A stretch of DNA of 12,718 nt, from the NCBI GenBank assembly GCA_017541565.1, contig JAFXYU010000017.1, positions 1-12,718 on the forward strand. The letters are read 5' to 3'. Within the stretch, counting starts at the first letter, position 1. Every line of letters starts with the position of its first letter. The position numbers and the translations under genes were made by a program. The stretch comes from a bacterium. GTDB taxonomy: Bacteria; Cyanobacteriota; Vampirovibrionia; Gastranaerophilales; Gastranaerophilaceae. A model generated the notes under the pieces. That model was not told the origin of the DNA, searched no databases, and saw nothing but the letters and a program-made list of their open reading frames with translations. Of this stretch, positions 7,012 to 12,718 are shown piece after piece.

Positions 7012-7150
7012 ATTAACTCGTTAGATAAAGGAGTGGAGGAGAAAATAAAGAAAAGAGATTATATTTGTATATACCACATTATATACTTTTTATAACGCTA
7101 ACCATGTTATTTTTTTACAAAAATTTACAATAATAGGCTGAAAATACTGG

Positions 7151-7178
7151 TTCACAGACATATTATTTGGTGTATAAT
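7151..7178 (+). promoter_or_regulatory. Probable dapB promoter
   Basis: TTCACA (7151-7156) and TATAAT (7173-7178) are separated by 16 bp, a good sigma-70-type match. Transcription would start near 7185, followed by GAGGAG (7189-7194) and ATG at 7204. The remaining spacer from 7012 to 7150 is purine-rich then AT-rich, and I see no gene in it. Confidence 0.65.
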
Positions 7179-7203
7179 AAACACTGTTGAGGAGATTTTT
7201 TTA

Positions 7204-7950
7204 ATGATTCATATAGCAGTATGCGGTGCTAACGGAAGAATGGGGCAAGAGGTTATCAAGGCTGTTAATTCGGCTGAAGATATGACGTTAGTCGCAAAAA
7301 TTGATATCAATAACGGCGAATTTGCCACAATAAGCGATGCTATGGAATCCGTTGATATTGATATTTTGGTAGATTTTACTCAGCCAAAATCAATTTATGA
7401 AAATGCGCTTTTCTGTCTTACGAACGGAATTAACATTGTAGTGGGAACAACCGGCTTAACTGACGAACAAATTGAAGAACTCAAAAAATTGTCTGAAACA
7501 AACGGTTTAGGATGTTTAATTGCTCCGAATTTCTCAACGGGAGCGGTTTTAATGATGAAGTTTGCACAAATCGCCGCAAAATATTTTAATAATGCGGAAA
7601 TTATTGAACTTCATCACAACCAAAAAAAGGATGCTCCGTCAGGAACGGCAGTAAAAACAGCGCAAATGATGTCGGAAGCGAATGAAAACTTTACAACAGG
7701 AAATTGTGCGGAAGTTGAGACAATAAAAGGTGCGCGCGGTGCAAATTCTTATAACAACATTCACATACACTCAGTCCGCATGCCGGGATTTATGGCATCA
7801 CAAGAGGTTATACTCGGATCAAACGGACAAACACTAAAAATCAGACATGATTCAACGGACAGAGAGTGTTATATGCCAGGGGTTCTTTTGGGCATCAGAT
7901 ATATTGCAGAAAACAAAAAGTTCGTTTACGGACTTGATAACATAATGTAG
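7204..7950 (+). CDS. dapB: 4-hydroxy-tetrahydrodipicolinate reductase
   Basis: DapB reduces 4-hydroxy-tetrahydrodipicolinate to tetrahydrodipicolinate with NAD(P)H in the diaminopimelate/lysine pathway, in the cytosol. The N-terminal nucleotide-binding loop is GANGRMG (8-14). The dinucleotide contacts DFTQP and VVGTTGL lie at 57-85, and APNFSTGAVLMMKFA follows. The catalytic block ELHHNQKKDAPSGTA (135-149) contains the expected H137/H138, K141 and the substrate-binding SGT. The length (248) is at the short end of the normal range. The HHNQK form and the C-terminal CYMPGVLLGIRY resemble cyanobacterial DapB. GAGGAG lies nine bases upstream of ATG. It precedes asd, an enzyme two steps earlier in the same pathway, on the same strand, probably co-transcribed. 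Confidence 0.97.
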   Translation: MIHIAVCGANGRMGQEVIKAVNSAEDMTLVAKIDINNGEFATISDAMESVDIDILVDFTQPKSIYENALFCLTNGINIVVGTTGLTDEQIEELKKLSETNGLGCLIAPNFSTGAVLMMKFAQIAAKYFNNAEIIELHHNQKKDAPSGTAVKTAQMMSEANENFTTGNCAEVETIKGARGANSYNNIHIHSVRMPGFMASQEVILGSNGQTLKIRHDSTDRECYMPGVLLGIRYIAENKKFVYGLDNIM

Positions 7951-7979
7951 AGTACATGGTGGGTGGACACTTCACCCTG

Positions 7980-7999
7980 CCCTCTCCTCAAGGAGAGGG
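7980..7999. repeat. GC-rich palindromic repeat between dapB and asd
   Basis: CCCTCTCC (7980-7987) and GGAGAGGG (7992-7999) form a perfect 8-bp stem with a TCAA loop. The GC-rich block from about 7963 to 8006 stands out from the AT-rich surroundings. Its form (CACCCT...CCCTCTCC-TCAA-GGAGAGGG) resembles dispersed intergenic palindromes seen in many bacterial genomes. Its right arm and the following AGAGAGG sit where the asd ribosome-binding site should be. Confidence 0.65.
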
Positions 8000-8012
8000 A
8001 GAGAGGATAAAA

Positions 8013-9032
8013 ATGAGAAAACCGAGAATAGCGATTTTGGGAGCAACCGGAGTTGTCGGAAGAGAAATCACAAAGATTACCGATGAACTAAAGGTAGAAT
8101 TTGAGAGTATCAAATTTTTATCAAGCGCAAAGAGTGCCGGTTCAAAACTTCAATTTCAGGGTAAAGAATATACCGTAGAAGAAGCAAAGCCTGAAGTTTT
8201 TGATGATGTTGATATAGTTATGGCATCCGCAGGTGCTTCAACAAGCAAATTATTTGCACCCGAGATTGTTAAACGCGGCGGGATGATTATTGATAATTCC
8301 TCTGCTTTCCGTATGGAAAAAGACGTTCCTCTTGTTATTGCAGGGGTAAATGACGAAGATTTAAGACAGCACAAAGGAATTGTTGCAAATCCGAATTGCT
8401 CAACATCACAATTGATGCTTGTACTTGAGCCTTTAAAGAAATTTGATATTAAAAGACTTATTGTTTCTACATATCAGGCTGTTTCAGGTGCAGGGCTTGC
8501 CGCAATAAACGAACTTAGAGAAGACTCAATAGCAAGACTTGACGGCAAAGATTTTGAAAACAAATGTTTCAAAAAGCCGATTTCCTTCAACGTAATTCCG
8601 CAGATTGATGTATTCTGCGAAAACGGATATACAAAAGAAGAAATGAAGGTTGTAAACGAAACAAGAAAGATTTTGCACTTTGATGAAAGTGTAAAAATAT
8701 CCTGCACAGCAGCAAGAGTTCCGGTATTCAATTGCCACTCGGAAGCGGTTGATATTGAATTTGGAACAAATGTAACACCCGAAGATGTCAGAGAAATTCT
8801 AAAGAACGCTTATGGTGTAGAAGTCATTGATAATCCTGAAAATTATGAATATCCGACAACGAGAGATGCAGACAAGGTTAATCCTGTATTTGTCGGAAGA
8901 ATCAGAAAAAATCTTGCGTTTGATAACGGGATTTCACTTTGGTGTGTTGCTGACAATTTGAGAATCGGCGCAGCGCTCAACACAGTAAGAATATGCAAAA
9001 AAGTTATTGAAATGGGTTTATACAGAGGATAG
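8013..9032 (+). CDS. asd: Aspartate-semialdehyde dehydrogenase
   Basis: Asd makes aspartate-4-semialdehyde from aspartyl phosphate with NADPH, at the branch point to lysine, threonine and methionine. The chosen start gives 339 residues, normal for the family, beginning with the NADP-binding GATGVVG (10-16). The catalytic cysteine is C129 in NPNCSTSQL. The substrate-binding R235 and the acid/base H242 lie in TAARVPVFNCHSEAV. The C-terminal half carries the expected dimerisation segments, ending DNLRIGAALNTVRI. An in-frame ATG at 7956 would add 19 residues (including TLPSPQGEGE) encoded by the palindromic repeat. These precede the conserved domain and are not Asd-like, so I reject that start. 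GAGAGG (8001-8006), six bases before ATG 8013, is the likely ribosome-binding site. Confidence 0.96.
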   Translation: MRKPRIAILGATGVVGREITKITDELKVEFESIKFLSSAKSAGSKLQFQGKEYTVEEAKPEVFDDVDIVMASAGASTSKLFAPEIVKRGGMIIDNSSAFRMEKDVPLVIAGVNDEDLRQHKGIVANPNCSTSQLMLVLEPLKKFDIKRLIVSTYQAVSGAGLAAINELREDSIARLDGKDFENKCFKKPISFNVIPQIDVFCENGYTKEEMKVVNETRKILHFDESVKISCTAARVPVFNCHSEAVDIEFGTNVTPEDVREILKNAYGVEVIDNPENYEYPTTRDADKVNPVFVGRIRKNLAFDNGISLWCVADNLRIGAALNTVRICKKVIEMGLYRG

Positions 9033-9047
9033 GGGATAGAAAATAAG

Positions 9048-9269
9048 ATGAAATTATTACCGGTCAGTCCAAAAGATATAAGAATTACACCAACGGAAAA
9101 GAAACTAAGACGTGCAGCCTCATTTGCTCAAGCGGTTAGTGAATCATTATTACCCAAAGAAATGCCCATTGAACATGATGTTTATATAAAAACTCCGGCG
9201 GACGAATTTGCACAAGTGAAAAATACAATTCAATTAGCCGTTGAAAATATCAAAGAAGGATGCATCTAG
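9048..9269 (+). CDS. Small protein of unknown function
   Basis: I do not recognise this 73-residue protein. It is charged and has no signal peptide or membrane segment. A basic helix-like stretch lies at about 15-30 (PTEKKLRRAASFAQAV), the middle has KTPADEFAQ (48-56), and a final amphipathic helix spans about 55-70. It starts 15 bases after the asd stop on the same strand and may ride on the dapB-asd transcript. The nearest ribosome-binding candidate (GGGGA, 9032-9035) is 12 bases from ATG, which is far. The next gene lies on the opposite strand, its stop only three bases beyond this one. The P-x-DEF motif also occurs in that neighbour (residues 43-47), which may point to shared partners or ancestry. 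Amino-acid composition looks protein-like, so it is probably real. Confidence 0.6.
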   Translation: MKLLPVSPKDIRITPTEKKLRRAASFAQAVSESLLPKEMPIEHDVYIKTPADEFAQVKNTIQLAVENIKEGCI

Positions 9270-9272
9270 TAT

Positions 9273-10415
9273 TTAGTCATAAAGATACGATATAAGTTTT
9301 TTTATATCAAATTCGTTGTTCTCCGTTTTATATTTATTACCGATTTCTTTGCCTACTTGTTCGTACAGAGCATCAAATTGTCCGCTTTTTATTTGACTTT
9401 TTGCATCTTGAATCGGGCACTGCTTATATCCCATTAGTTCGAGGATTTTGTATGTAAGAGCACTTTGAGCGGTAAGTGACTCATTTTCGCGGCAATCGCC
9501 ATAATATTTACCTAAGTTTATCTTTCCGTCAGCCAGATAATATCCGTTTTCGTCCATTGTTTCTCTCATCATTTTTTCGGCTCTTTTTGCCTCTTTTGTA
9601 TCTGCTTTCAGAACCCCAAGTTCCTTAATAATGGTGTCACGCCATTTTTGATATGCTTGCAGATGTTCTTTTTGCAATATTTCAGTAAATTCTGTTAAAT
9701 CCTTTTCGTATTCCGCAGTCTTTCCCGCTTCCATAAGTTTCTTTAAATTCATAATTTTTGTTGCGTGTTCCGTTCCGAGAATTTGTTCTAATTCATCCGG
9801 AGCGTTTTTAATATATTTTGTAAGACTTTCATTATTCCAATTCGTTAACTTTGTCCAAAATTCGGCAAATTCTTTGCCCTTAGTTTCGTGTCTGAACATC
9901 TGCATACATTGATTCCAATGCTGAAGTTCATGTCTTAATATTACTAAAAACGAAATCTTATCCAATTTTGAAAGATTATTGGTATTTACTGCAATAACAT
10001 TATCAAAAAACCGATAAGCCATAGAAGCATCCGTGTTGCTTGCGCTGAAAATCATATTTGGTTCAACATTTTTTGAAATTTTCATCTTTTTAACCAAAAA
10101 TTCAAATGCTTTTTGGTAATATTGTTCACCTTCTATGCTCAATAGATTACTTATTTCTTCTGCTGTAATTTTTAAATCAAATTTTTTTTGAAAAACATAC
10201 TGTTTAAATAACACTCTGTCAAGATCTGTAATGACCTTCTTTGTCTCCCCTGCTCCTTTTGAAGTCGTGCGAACAAATTCGTCAACAGGAGCGGACATAT
10301 TCATTTTCGGAACATATCGCAATGTTTCAGGATTTACTCTGCCCTTTGGCAAAGATTTCCACCCTGATTTCCATAATAAAGAAAATCCCGTTTTTAATGC
10401 TTCGACCGTCCCCAT
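9273..10415 (-). CDS. Putative HExxH zinc metallopeptidase-like protein of unknown family
   Basis: I do not recognise the family. Near the middle is RHELQHW with HExxH at 162-166, preceded by the hydrophobic strand ISFLVIL, the usual setting of a zinc peptidase active helix. A possible third ligand region is GDCRENESLTAQSA (306-319), where E310 or E312 would suit a gluzincin-like site about 145 residues later; this is inference. The segment before HExxH (MIFSASNTDASMAYRFFDN, then IAVNTNNLSKLDK) reads like the edge-strand region of such folds. The region between is helical and charged. There is no signal peptide or transmembrane helix. The start has a weak AAGGG ribosome-binding site seven bases upstream. 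It lies 86 bp downstream of the sigma factor gene on the same strand and converges on the small protein gene. A housekeeping protease or an effector are both possible. Confidence 0.6.
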   Translation of the reverse strand: MGTVEALKTGFSLLWKSGWKSLPKGRVNPETLRYVPKMNMSAPVDEFVRTTSKGAGETKKVITDLDRVLFKQYVFQKKFDLKITAEEISNLLSIEGEQYYQKAFEFLVKKMKISKNVEPNMIFSASNTDASMAYRFFDNVIAVNTNNLSKLDKISFLVILRHELQHWNQCMQMFRHETKGKEFAEFWTKLTNWNNESLTKYIKNAPDELEQILGTEHATKIMNLKKLMEAGKTAEYEKDLTEFTEILQKEHLQAYQKWRDTIIKELGVLKADTKEAKRAEKMMRETMDENGYYLADGKINLGKYYGDCRENESLTAQSALTYKILELMGYKQCPIQDAKSQIKSGQFDALYEQVGKEIGNKYKTENNEFDIKKLISYLYD

Positions 10416-10501
10416 TGAATACCCTTATTAATCTTATCTATATTTATATAAAGTATTTTCTTGAGGAAAAATTGCCTTAATTATAAAAATTTGTTACAAA
10501 A

Positions 10502-11191
10502 CTAATAATCTTCTCGGCCTCTGGATTTAAGGTATTCTCTGATTTGGTTGAGTGAGAATTGGATAATTCTTGTAATTCGGGAAGGCGAAAGACCAATCAT
10601 ATTTGCGATATCTTTTGCCTGCATATTTCTGTAAAAACGATACTCTACAACCGTTCTCTCTTTTTGGGGTAATTTTGCTATGGCTTGTTTAATAAGTTTA
10701 CTCATTTCAATAATTTCCGCCTGCTCATCCGGCATTGCAGAAGGATCTTTTATAAAATCAAACGGAGATGCGTTATCCGTAGCAGCAGCAGCAAGTCCGT
10801 CTATAGATAAGATTGTTTCATATACTGCCTCGCGAACTTTTGTCGGAGATATCGCAAATCCCATATCCTCTGAATCTTCTGATTCCGATTGCGAATCGGA
10901 AACATAACTGTCATCTGCTCCGTCTTCCGCTTTATGTTTAAGGGTATACCATTTGTAACGATGTCTGAGTTCATTACGAATAGCCCATTTTACTGCTGTA
11001 CCTATATAGGCATCGTTATATCTTTCAAGTTGTTCTTCGGTTTTATTCTTAATAAGAGATTGCACGGCAAGAATACCAATGCTTACCAACTCTTCATATT
11101 CAATCATGTGGTTTGGCATACGGCGATGCTCCATTCGAGCAATCTTCTGTACAATACCGACGTATTGATTAATTAAAGTCTTTGTATCCAT
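10502..11191 (-). CDS. Sigma-70-family RNA polymerase sigma factor
   Basis: This alternative sigma factor directs RNA polymerase to a subset of promoters. Region 2 spans about residues 5-85 (YVGIVQKIA, EYEELVSIGILAV, then a basic WAIRNELRHRYKW for -10 recognition). Region 4 spans about 160-225, with KLPQKERTVVEYRFYRNM and a helix-turn-helix QAKDIANMIGLSPSRITRII for -35 recognition. Between them, instead of a clear region 3, is an acidic serine-rich stretch (about 88-111: EDGADDSYVSDSQSESEDSE) and a loosely ordered linker. There is no region 1.1. At 229 residues the size fits the FliA/SigF-like group 3 factors, but the exact group is unsure. No anti-sigma gene is next to it. A promoter is visible at 11219-11247. 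The ribosome-binding site is poor (AAGAGAAG directly before ATG). Confidence 0.87.
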   Translation of the reverse strand: MDTKTLINQYVGIVQKIARMEHRRMPNHMIEYEELVSIGILAVQSLIKNKTEEQLERYNDAYIGTAVKWAIRNELRHRYKWYTLKHKAEDGADDSYVSDSQSESEDSEDMGFAISPTKVREAVYETILSIDGLAAAATDNASPFDFIKDPSAMPDEQAEIIEMSKLIKQAIAKLPQKERTVVEYRFYRNMQAKDIANMIGLSPSRITRIIQFSLNQIREYLKSRGREDY

Positions 11192-11218
11192 CTTCTCTTA
11201 TTAAACTAACCTTATTCT

Positions 11219-11247
11219 ATAATAACTTTATTTTCGACTTTTTTCAA
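11219..11247 (-). promoter_or_regulatory. Probable promoter of the sigma factor gene
   Basis: Read on the minus strand, TTGAAA (complement of 11242-11247) and TATTAT (complement of 11219-11224) are exactly 17 bp apart. This is a good housekeeping-type promoter 28 bp before the sigma factor ATG. The sigma gene is therefore probably read by the main sigma factor rather than by itself. Confidence 0.65.
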
Positions 11248-11303
11248 GATTGACAAGTACACTATATATATGAAATTTTTTTCTTTATTTATTTTTTTTT
11301 GCA

Positions 11304-11312
11304 TGATATAAT
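11304..11312 (+). promoter_or_regulatory. Extended -10 promoter of rubrerythrin
   Basis: TGATATAAT holds a TGn extension (11304-11306) and a perfect TATAAT (11307-11312). Upstream is a T-rich tract (11276-11300) without a clear -35. Transcription would start near 11319, giving a 30-odd-base leader with GAGAGGA (11338-11344), seven bases before ATG 11352. No PerR-type dyad is visible. Confidence 0.6.
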
Positions 11313-11351
11313 CCCGTTGTGTATTAAATTTAAAAAAGAGAGGAATTAATT

Positions 11352-11894
11352 ATGGCAAAATATGTATGTTCTGTTTGCGGTTACACAGTAGAAGGCGAAG
11401 CACCGGAAACTTGCCCTGTTTGCGGCGCTGTTAAAGAAGTTTTTACAAAAATGGAAGACGGAAACAAGCAATATGCTGACGAACACAAAGTTGGTATCGC
11501 AAAAGACTTAGACCCGGAAATTATGGAAGGTTTGAGAGCAAACTTCACCGGCGAATGCGCAGAAGTAGGTATGTATCTTGCAATGGCAAGACAGGCTGAC
11601 AGAGAAGGATATCCGGAAATCGCAGAAGCATACAAAAGATACGCTTTTGAAGAAGCAGACCACGCATCAAGATTTGCTGAATTATTAGGTGAAGTTTTGA
11701 CTTCTTCTACTCAAAGAAACCTTGAACTTAGAGCAGAGGCTGAATTTGGTGCTTGTGACGGTAAAATGAAATTGGCTAAAAAAGCAAAAGAATTGGGACT
11801 CGACGCTATTCATGACACTGTTCACGAAATGGCAAAAGACGAGGCTCGCCATGGCAAAGGTTTTGACGGTCTTTTAGCAAGATATTTTGCTTAA
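11352..11894 (+). CDS. Rubrerythrin with N-terminal rubredoxin-like domain
   Basis: This non-haem iron protein reduces hydrogen peroxide in anaerobes, protecting them from oxygen exposure. Residues 1-35 form a rubredoxin-like iron site with two CxxC pairs (C6/C9 and C21/C24). The rest is a four-helix diiron domain with ligand candidates E68, E101, H104, E129 or E131, E164 and H167, including two ExxH motifs (EADH and EARH). The rubredoxin domain at the front is the reverse order to classical rubrerythrin and matches the so-called reverse rubrerythrins of anaerobes. The 180-residue length fits. The gene has its own promoter and a strong terminator, so it is a single-gene unit. It is divergent from the sigma factor gene, with a 160-bp spacer between them. 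Confidence 0.95.
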   Translation: MAKYVCSVCGYTVEGEAPETCPVCGAVKEVFTKMEDGNKQYADEHKVGIAKDLDPEIMEGLRANFTGECAEVGMYLAMARQADREGYPEIAEAYKRYAFEEADHASRFAELLGEVLTSSTQRNLELRAEAEFGACDGKMKLAKKAKELGLDAIHDTVHEMAKDEARHGKGFDGLLARYFA

Positions 11895-11906
11895 ATTTAA
11901 TATTTT

Positions 11907-11946
11907 AAAATAAGGGCGGAAACAGAATGTTTCCGCCCTTATTTTT
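11907..11946 (+). terminator. Strong rho-independent terminator after rubrerythrin
   Basis: A perfect stem pairs AAGGGCGGAAAC (11912-11923) with GTTTCCGCCCTT (11929-11940) around an AGAAT loop. It extends to 17 bp through AAAAT/ATTTT on either side. Five T residues (11942-11946) follow. Since the A-run precedes the stem, it could also work leftward, though no minus-strand gene enters from the right here. Confidence 0.93.
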
Positions 11947-11947
11947 A

Positions 11948-11956
11948 TGCTACAAT
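11948..11956 (+). promoter_or_regulatory. Probable promoter of the GT9 gene
   Basis: TGCTACAAT is an extended -10 (TGn plus TACAAT), starting two bases after the terminator T-run. The -35 region would fall inside the terminator hairpin and matches poorly. The start point would be near 11963, giving a leader of about 12 bases that contains GAGGAG (11963-11968). Confidence 0.45.
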
Positions 11957-11974
11957 CAAACTGAGGAGTTTTGA

Positions 11975-12718
11975 ATGGCAGAAAAGAAAAAGGCTTTACT
12001 AATAAAACTTTCGTCTTTGGGGGATATTATTTTTAACATCCCGCTTGCAAATGCGCTCCAAAAATCCGGATACGAAGTTCATTGGCTCGTTTCAGAAAAA
12101 GGGATTGATGTATTAAAAGGCAACCCGTGTATTGACAGAATGATTGTCGCACCGTTTTACAAATGGAAACGACAGGGATTTTTTAAATCTTTTGGTGAAT
12201 TTATAGATATACTCAAATTCATCAGAAAACAAAAGTATGATGTTTTGATAGACACACAAGGGCGATGGAGAAGTCTTGTATTTTCAATATTTTCCGGAGT
12301 TAAAAAACGATTGGCGGGGAGTGACGAAAAGGAATTTTCACGTTTTGGAGCAACGGAAATTGTCAAAATTCCTTCTGGGTGGAATATTAACATCGTTGAC
12401 AAATATCTTTTATTTGCGAAACATCTCGGAATAGAAGGAAACCCCTACGATATGACTCTTCCCGACACTTCCGGAAAAGAAGATAAAATAAATTCATTTT
12501 TAAAGGATATTGATTCAAACAAACCTCTTGCCGTTCTTAGTCCGTCTACCACTTGGAAAACAAAATACTGGGACAAAGATAACTGGATAGATTTGGTTGA
12601 TAAAATAAGCGGCAGATTTAATATCGTATTTACGGGAACTGAAAAAGATATTGAGTATATTAATTTCATCAGAAAGAACTATGGTATAAATCTTGCAGGA
12701 AAAACCGATATTTTAGAA
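11975..12718 (+). CDS. Heptosyltransferase-like GT9 glycosyltransferase, cut by window end
   Basis: The reading frame stays open for 248 codons to the last base, so the C-terminus is missing (the family is usually 320-360 residues). The N-terminus has the GT9 opening ALLIKLSSLGDIIFNIPLANAL, with the SSLGD motif at 13-17. A mid-domain DVLIDTQGRWRS (89-100) follows. The start of the donor-binding half, LSPSTTWKTKYW (188-199) then FTGTEKD (219-225), matches the ADP-heptose-binding pattern of lipopolysaccharide heptosyltransferases. The likely job is adding a heptose or related sugar to lipopolysaccharide core or another surface glycan at the cytoplasmic face. GAGGAG lies six bases before ATG. 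It is separated from rubrerythrin by a strong terminator and so begins a new unit, possibly a surface-polysaccharide operon continuing beyond the window. Confidence 0.9.
   Translation, partial: MAEKKKALLIKLSSLGDIIFNIPLANALQKSGYEVHWLVSEKGIDVLKGNPCIDRMIVAPFYKWKRQGFFKSFGEFIDILKFIRKQKYDVLIDTQGRWRSLVFSIFSGVKKRLAGSDEKEFSRFGATEIVKIPSGWNINIVDKYLLFAKHLGIEGNPYDMTLPDTSGKEDKINSFLKDIDSNKPLAVLSPSTTWKTKYWDKDNWIDLVDKISGRFNIVFTGTEKDIEYINFIRKNYGINLAGKTDILE

Noticed and set aside
7033..7095. Possible GTG-start peptide of about 20 codons in the purine-rich tract
   Set aside because: Very short, skewed composition, no clear spacing to a ribosome-binding site and no recognisable motif.
7956..8012. Upstream in-frame start adding 19 residues to Asd
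   Set aside because: The added residues come from the palindromic repeat, lie before the conserved GATGVVG region, and the ATG at 8013 has a better-placed ribosome-binding site.
11250..11255. Perfect TTGACA as a -35 for rubrerythrin
   Set aside because: No good -10 lies 16-18 bp downstream; TATATA at 11265-11270 is too close and TATAAT at 11307 is too far, so the extended -10 at 11304-11312 is preferred.
1..12718. CRISPR array, insertion sequence or prophage genes
   Set aside because: No regularly spaced direct repeats, transposase or phage structural genes are visible in either strand.

Overview
The window is low-GC bacterial chromosome with tightly packed genes. My best guess for the source is the non-photosynthetic cyanobacterial relatives (Melainabacteria/Gastranaerophilales). 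This rests on the cyanobacterial flavour of DapB (HHNQKKDAPSGTA; CYMPGVLL near the C-terminus), a NarL-type regulator paired with a PAS histidine kinase, and an anaerobe-type rubrerythrin. No rRNA or marker gene is present, so this is inference.

Layout. Positions 1-244 hold no gene I can support, only a rho-independent terminator and several inverted repeats. On the minus strand, a NarL/LuxR-type response regulator (2528-1884) overlaps a PAS/PAS histidine kinase (1894-245). The 148-bp divergent spacer carries two matching inverted repeats, a third half-copy, and an extended -10 promoter for the plus strand. From that promoter run five overlapping or abutting plus-strand genes (2677-6987): an NTP_transf_5-type nucleotidyltransferase, an HprK-like P-loop kinase, a PqqD-domain protein with a long C-terminal tail, and two family-2 glycosyltransferases. 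This is the most unusual part of the window. It resembles HprK/PqqD/nucleotidyltransferase peptide- or glycan-modifying loci, but has no radical-SAM enzyme, cyclase, protease, transporter or separate precursor gene.

Next come the lysine/aspartate-pathway genes dapB (7204-7950) and asd (8013-9032), separated by a palindromic element that also appears to supply the asd ribosome-binding site. A small unknown protein (9048-9269) follows, then on the minus strand a lineage-specific HExxH protein (10415-9273) and a sigma-70-family factor (11191-10502). Divergent from the sigma gene is a rubrerythrin (11352-11894) with an N-terminal rubredoxin-like domain and a very strong terminator. The window ends inside a heptosyltransferase-like GT9 gene (11975 onward).

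How the parts may fit together. The two-component pair probably controls itself and/or the divergent operon through the repeats at 2549-2635. In the operon, the PqqD protein could bind or carry a peptide (possibly its own tail), the HprK-like and nucleotidyltransferase proteins could transfer phosphate or nucleotide groups, and the GT2 enzymes could add sugars. The domain calls rest on visible motifs; the joint function is inference.
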